From NCBI GenBank assembly GCA_937874815.1, contig CALNBW010000404.1, positions 1-7,603 on the forward strand: DNA of 7,603 bases, in the 5' to 3' direction. This document shows positions 4,829 through 7,603 of this stretch, piece by piece. The stretch's first letter is position 1; every line of letters begins with the position of its first letter. The translations under genes were made by a program, and so were the position numbers. This DNA comes from an uncultured Bacillota bacterium (GTDB lineage Bacteria > Bacillota > UBA994 > UBA5500). The notes below the pieces were generated by a model. That model saw only the letters and a list, made by a program, of their open reading frames with translations, was not told the DNA's origin and searched no databases.

Positions 4829-4853
4829 CCCCACGCCCCGCGGCCCCTACCCC
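4829..4853 (-). other. G-quadruplex motif overlapping the stop of the DUF4129-like gene
   Basis: Read on the minus strand, four runs of exactly four G (4853-4850, 4847-4844, 4839-4836, 4832-4829) are separated by loops of 2, 4 and 3 bases (TA, CCGC, CGT). A further GGG follows at 4825-4823. This fits the canonical four-tract quadruplex pattern and lies on the sense strand of the minus operon, so it would be present in its mRNA across the TAG stop codon. Folding is inferred from the pattern only. Confidence 0.6.
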
Positions 4854-6055
4854 AACTCCTTATACAACCGTTCCATCTGCCTCACAACCCCGCTGTCCAC
4901 TTCCTTCTCCCCGTAACGGCTGGCGATATAAATATCCCTGATCTCTTCCGGGCCCTGGGGGAAAACGGCCTCGGCCTTTTGCAGAATTTCCAAAGAAGTG
5001 TCGACCTCACCCACATCCACCTGCTGTGTGCGCAACTTACCCAAGAACTTTCTGTAATAGTAGCGCACCTGTTCCTGCGGCTGGTTTGGTAGCCTATCCC
5101 CAAAGCGGAATCTCCGTTTTCGTTTTGGTCCATCCTTCTTGACGTACTCTCTTTCCTCCACGTAATCTAAACCCTGGTAGCTATTCCGGCCCAGCCTGGC
5201 CAGCAACTTGTAAAGGATAAATATCGCTAGCACAATTAGCAGCCCGGGGAGTATCCTATCCAGCATGTTCTGCCAAGCCGGTATGATCGCCTTTTCAGCG
5301 GCTTCTAAAGGTGGAGCTTCCCCCTCTAGCATTTCCGGCTTCAGGAAACTAGACATATCCACCCACCAGAACGGATTTATCGTTATCCACCGACCCAGGA
5401 TTTCCATCAACCAGCCCAGCAGTTTCAGTAGTAACCACAGCGGCGAAAATAACAGCCAAACGCATCCCTTAACTGCAGAGACAGCAATTGCTCGGACCCT
5501 ATCCACAGAGGCAACAATAAAGACAGTACTGATAAAAACCAGGTATTTAATGTTTGTTCCCTGCAAGCGCCGTATGTCCATCCCGGCCTCAATGTGTCTT
5601 GCGGACCTGATTAACATCATCGAAGACAGCAGGTACATGAAGATAAAGAGTGCCGCGTGGTTAACATTCCCGCCTATGTCCGCCAAGATCCAGCGTACAA
5701 AAAAAGCGGCACCATAGATCATAACCACCTTCTTGAAACTCTCCAGATAGTCATTGTAACTGCCCTTCTGTAAAAACCTCTCCAGGTAAAAAAGCAGCAG
5801 GGGAACAGAAATAACCAGAAAAGCCAAGGCTACTCGGTTATTGTAAAAGACAAACAAGGGGGCTAACAAAAGCAGCGCGCTCACACGAAAAACCTTGGCC
5901 CAATTGCGGCTGCAGTAATAAAACAGGCCCACCGCCAGGTCCCAGGCAAAAAGCAGGGCTATAACCTCTAGTGGCGCAAACTCCAAAAAGATCAGCAGGA
6001 CGGAGAAAAGCAAGGCGATGACCGACAACAGCTCTAAAACTCCTAGGCTAATCAT
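4847..6055 (-). CDS. Multi-spanning membrane protein with C-terminal DUF4129-like domain
   Basis: This 402-residue protein has about nine hydrophobic segments (roughly 7-25, 28-47, 57-72, 75-91, 108-126, 131-150, 170-188, 196-220 and 268-286). A basic linker KKDGPKRKRR (306-315) and a soluble tail follow. The tail, QVRYYYRKFLGKLRTQQVDV (329-348) up to MERLYKELG, resembles the DUF4129 domain found at the end of TgpA-type membrane transglutaminases. In that family a transglutaminase-like domain with Cys-His-Asp lies between the membrane region and DUF4129; here the loop before the last membrane segment (221-267) is too short to hold one. The start overlaps the DUF58 stop by 8 bases, with a weak upstream AAGAG, so coupling is likely. 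It is the last gene of the minus operon. Membrane partner of the MoxR/DUF58 pair is an inference. Confidence 0.75.
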   Translation of the reverse strand: MISLGVLELLSVIALLFSVLLIFLEFAPLEVIALLFAWDLAVGLFYYCSRNWAKVFRVSALLLLAPLFVFYNNRVALAFLVISVPLLLFYLERFLQKGSYNDYLESFKKVVMIYGAAFFVRWILADIGGNVNHAALFIFMYLLSSMMLIRSARHIEAGMDIRRLQGTNIKYLVFISTVFIVASVDRVRAIAVSAVKGCVWLLFSPLWLLLKLLGWLMEILGRWITINPFWWVDMSSFLKPEMLEGEAPPLEAAEKAIIPAWQNMLDRILPGLLIVLAIFILYKLLARLGRNSYQGLDYVEEREYVKKDGPKRKRRFRFGDRLPNQPQEQVRYYYRKFLGKLRTQQVDVGEVDTSLEILQKAEAVFPQGPEEIRDIYIASRYGEKEVDSGVVRQMERLYKELG

Positions 6056-7130
6056 CTCTTTTACCCCTGTACTTAATAATATTTTCGCTTAAAGTATCCA
6101 GGTTTTCCTCTTCCACTGCAATAACCACTGTGCGAGGCACCGCCTTGGCCAGCAGCTCAATAGGCTCCAGATAAGACTCCAGAATCCGGGGGGTTACTAT
6201 CACTACTGTGGTGTAGTTGCCCTTTTTTCTGCGAATGTCCCTTAAGGTGTTTTCAAAGAAACCTGGAACCCTAAAGTGGATGATGCCGAGGGTATGCAGT
6301 AAGGTGCCCAAGTGGCCTGCCCCCAAGCCGGCATGGTAGTAATAATCCCAGTCCCCCGATTGCTCGTTATAAGCATTGGTTGCGAGCCCATAGGGGATCT
6401 TCAGTTCCTCAAATTCTTCTAACACGCCCCGCGCCAACGAAACTGCTTCCTCGAGCAGTTCTTCCTCAATTGGTTTCCAGCTGGGCTTCGTGCCCTCCAC
6501 ATTCAAGATAACTAGCACCGAATTATCGCTGGTAAAATCGAAGTTCTTGACCATTAGGTTGCCGTGTTTCACCGATGATGGCCAATGAATGAAGCGCTGA
6601 GGCTCATTGCCCGTATACTCGCGGATGCCAATAGTCATCAAAGGATCATCAATTATCCAGCGGCGTACCGAAATGTCGCCCCCAAAGGGGCCTAGGGGCG
6701 CTATGCTTTCTGCCAGTTCAAGCTTCCTGGGTAAAACGACAATTTCCTCATTCATAGCCACTACCCGTAGCCCCGACTTAAAGCCCACAAAGTCTCCTAA
6801 CTCTAGCCACGCCTTGTTTATCTTATGCAGGCCCCTTTTCTCCCCCTGAATCTTATAGGTCCTTTTCACCCGCTGAAAGGGCCGTATAAACAAGCTATAG
6901 ACGTTCTTGACCTCACCAAAATGGGCAGGAAGAAATTCATCGACTCGCAGATAAGACACTGCCAGCAGCTTGTTATTCTCCACCACAGAAGAGATCGGAA
7001 TCTCCTCCCCGATTTCGTAGTCCTTAGCCGGAACAGTGAGGCGATAAGTCAAACCATTAAAGCCGTACGACAGCACCAGGTGGTTGAGCGCCGCGGTTAG
7101 CGCCAACAGCCCCAAGACATACCAAATCAT
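6048..7130 (-). CDS. DUF58 domain protein
   Basis: DUF58 proteins are encoded next to MoxR ATPases in many bacteria and are thought to be partners or substrates of the ATPase; biochemical roles are mostly unknown. The 360-residue protein starts with one or two hydrophobic stretches (2-22), then a beta-rich region (about 28-135). The DUF58 signature IREYTGNEPQRFIHWPSSVK (169-188), followed by HGNLMVKNFD, matches the family pattern REY..GD..R.IHW..S.....L.VK. After it comes a von Willebrand A-like fold: SVLVILNVEG (204-213), helix 220-242, and TVVIVTPRI (308-316). The first strand ends in ILN rather than in a metal-binding D.S.S motif, so a canonical MIDAS is absent. The start is one base after the moxR stop and the end overlaps the next gene, so the three genes form one operon. 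Confidence 0.9.
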   Translation of the reverse strand: MIWYVLGLLALTAALNHLVLSYGFNGLTYRLTVPAKDYEIGEEIPISSVVENNKLLAVSYLRVDEFLPAHFGEVKNVYSLFIRPFQRVKRTYKIQGEKRGLHKINKAWLELGDFVGFKSGLRVVAMNEEIVVLPRKLELAESIAPLGPFGGDISVRRWIIDDPLMTIGIREYTGNEPQRFIHWPSSVKHGNLMVKNFDFTSDNSVLVILNVEGTKPSWKPIEEELLEEAVSLARGVLEEFEELKIPYGLATNAYNEQSGDWDYYYHAGLGAGHLGTLLHTLGIIHFRVPGFFENTLRDIRRKKGNYTTVVIVTPRILESYLEPIELLAKAVPRTVVIAVEEENLDTLSENIIKYRGKRDD

Positions 7131-7131
7131 G

Positions 7132-7603
7132 TTATGACTGCATGCTTTCTAAGGGAACTGGCACAGCTGCCACCATTCCCTCGATCAACTCGCGAGACTT
7201 AGCCATATTAGTTGCGCCCCTAGCAATAATCCTGTGGTTCAGCACTCGCGGTGCCAGATATTTCACATCCTCCGGCAAAATATAATCCCGGCCATTAATG
7301 GCGCCATAGGCCTGGCAGGCCTTGAACAAGGCAATTGTCCCCCGGGGGCTGACTCCAAGCTGAACAGCACCCTTATTCCTGGTTTCACCGACAATATCCA
7401 GCAAATAGTCCAACACTTCCGGGTGAATGGATACCGCCGCCACGTTGGCAAATATGTACTCCAGCTCCCCAGCGTCTACAACCGGGCTAATCTTCTCCAA
7501 GGGGTCGCCAATGTTGATACTGATAATAGCCTTTTCTTCTTGCTTTGTGGGATAACCCAAATCGATGCGCATTAAAAAGCGGTCCAACTGGGCCTCAGGC
7601 AGG
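7132..7603 (-). CDS. MoxR-family AAA+ ATPase, C-terminal part
   Basis: MoxR ATPases are chaperone-like AAA+ proteins that assist maturation of partner complexes, commonly with von Willebrand A proteins. Only the last 156 or so residues are in the window; the frame stays open to the right edge, so Walker A and B lie outside. The visible part begins with LPEAQLDRFLMRIDLGYP, a hallmark of the MoxR family containing the conserved DRF. Sensor 2 is GVSPRGTIALFKACQAYGAI, followed by NGRDYILPEDVKYLAPRVLNHRI, which matches the family lid domain. A TTG codon at 7587-7585 could be mistaken for a start, but it lies inside the conserved LPEAQLDRF, so the gene is simply truncated by the window. It is followed by the DUF58 gene after one base. 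Confidence 0.95.
   Translation of the reverse strand, partial: LPEAQLDRFLMRIDLGYPTKQEEKAIISINIGDPLEKISPVVDAGELEYIFANVAAVSIHPEVLDYLLDIVGETRNKGAVQLGVSPRGTIALFKACQAYGAINGRDYILPEDVKYLAPRVLNHRIIARGATNMAKSRELIEGMVAAVPVPLESMQS

Larger units (their letters stand above)
4691..4850. repeat. Hairpin-rich element with 8-bp inverted ends
   Basis: GTAGGGGC (4691-4698) and GCCCCTAC (4843-4850) are perfect inverted copies that enclose most of the csrA / DUF4129-protein intergenic region, including hairpin repeat copy 2. If these are the true ends, the element is about 160 bases with MITE-like short terminal repeats, and its right end supplies the TAG stop codon of the convergent gene (4847-4849). I see no target-site duplication. 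Eight GC-rich bases can recur by chance here, so the boundaries are tentative. Confidence 0.35.

Noticed and set aside
5265..5717. Plus-strand open frame of 150 codons opposite the DUF4129-like gene
   Set aside because: The minus-strand gene has clear membrane topology, operon coupling and a domain match; the + strand frame has none of these.
7585..7587. TTG as the start of the MoxR-family gene
   Set aside because: It encodes the Leu inside the conserved LPEAQLDRF; upstream codons in frame continue the family sequence to the window edge, so the gene is truncated, not started here.
1..7603. CRISPR array, tRNA/rRNA genes, transposase or phage genes
   Set aside because: No regularly spaced direct repeats, no cloverleaf or rRNA-like segments and no transposase or phage protein motifs were seen on either strand.

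Overview
The window looks like chromosomal DNA of a motile, Gram-positive-type anaerobe or bacillus-like Firmicute, most likely class Clostridia. I base this on gene order: flgM-flgN-flgK-flgL-DUF6470(YviE type)-fliW-csrA is the late-flagellar block known from Bacillus and Clostridia. Strong GAGGTGAT-type ribosome binding sites and a sigma-D/sigma-28 promoter agree with this. Genus and species cannot be told from the sequence. Sampled coding segments run from about 45 to 63% G+C.

Left edge (1-220): a 54-base piece of a hairpin repeat, cut by the window start, then about 95 bases with nothing recognisable, then a C-rich sigma-28-type promoter (TAAA at 150-153, GCCGATAC at 170-177) and a short leader ending in a strong Shine-Dalgarno site.

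Flagellar operon (221-4650, + strand): seven tightly packed genes with gaps of 2 to 15 bases or a 4-base overlap. FlgM is the anti-sigma factor that holds sigma-28 until the hook is finished. FlgN is the export chaperone for the two hook-filament junction proteins FlgK and FlgL encoded next. The DUF6470 protein is of unknown function. FliW and CsrA form the partner switch in which free flagellin binds FliW and releases CsrA to block flagellin translation. The flagellin gene, which often follows csrA in related organisms, is not in the window.

Intergenic region (4651-4846): about 196 bases between convergent operons, dense in secondary structure. It holds a second, more complete copy of the hairpin repeat seen at position 1. 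The two copies differ by paired, compensating changes in the stem, so they appear to be a structured dispersed element and they bracket the flagellar operon. A four-run guanine motif (G-quadruplex type, minus strand) overlaps the stop codon of the next gene.

Right part (4847-7603, - strand): a convergent operon read from the right edge, with a MoxR-family AAA+ ATPase (5' end outside the window), a DUF58 protein and a multi-spanning membrane protein ending in a DUF4129-like domain. This trio is a widespread conserved set, often linked to chaperone-like maturation or membrane and envelope functions, but its role here is unknown. The usual transglutaminase-like domain of the third partner is missing.

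I did not find a clearly new protein system. The most unusual signals are the covarying hairpin repeat pair, the homopolymeric C tract inside the flagellar promoter spacer, a possible CsrA-responsive flgM leader, and the G-quadruplex at the convergent gene end.
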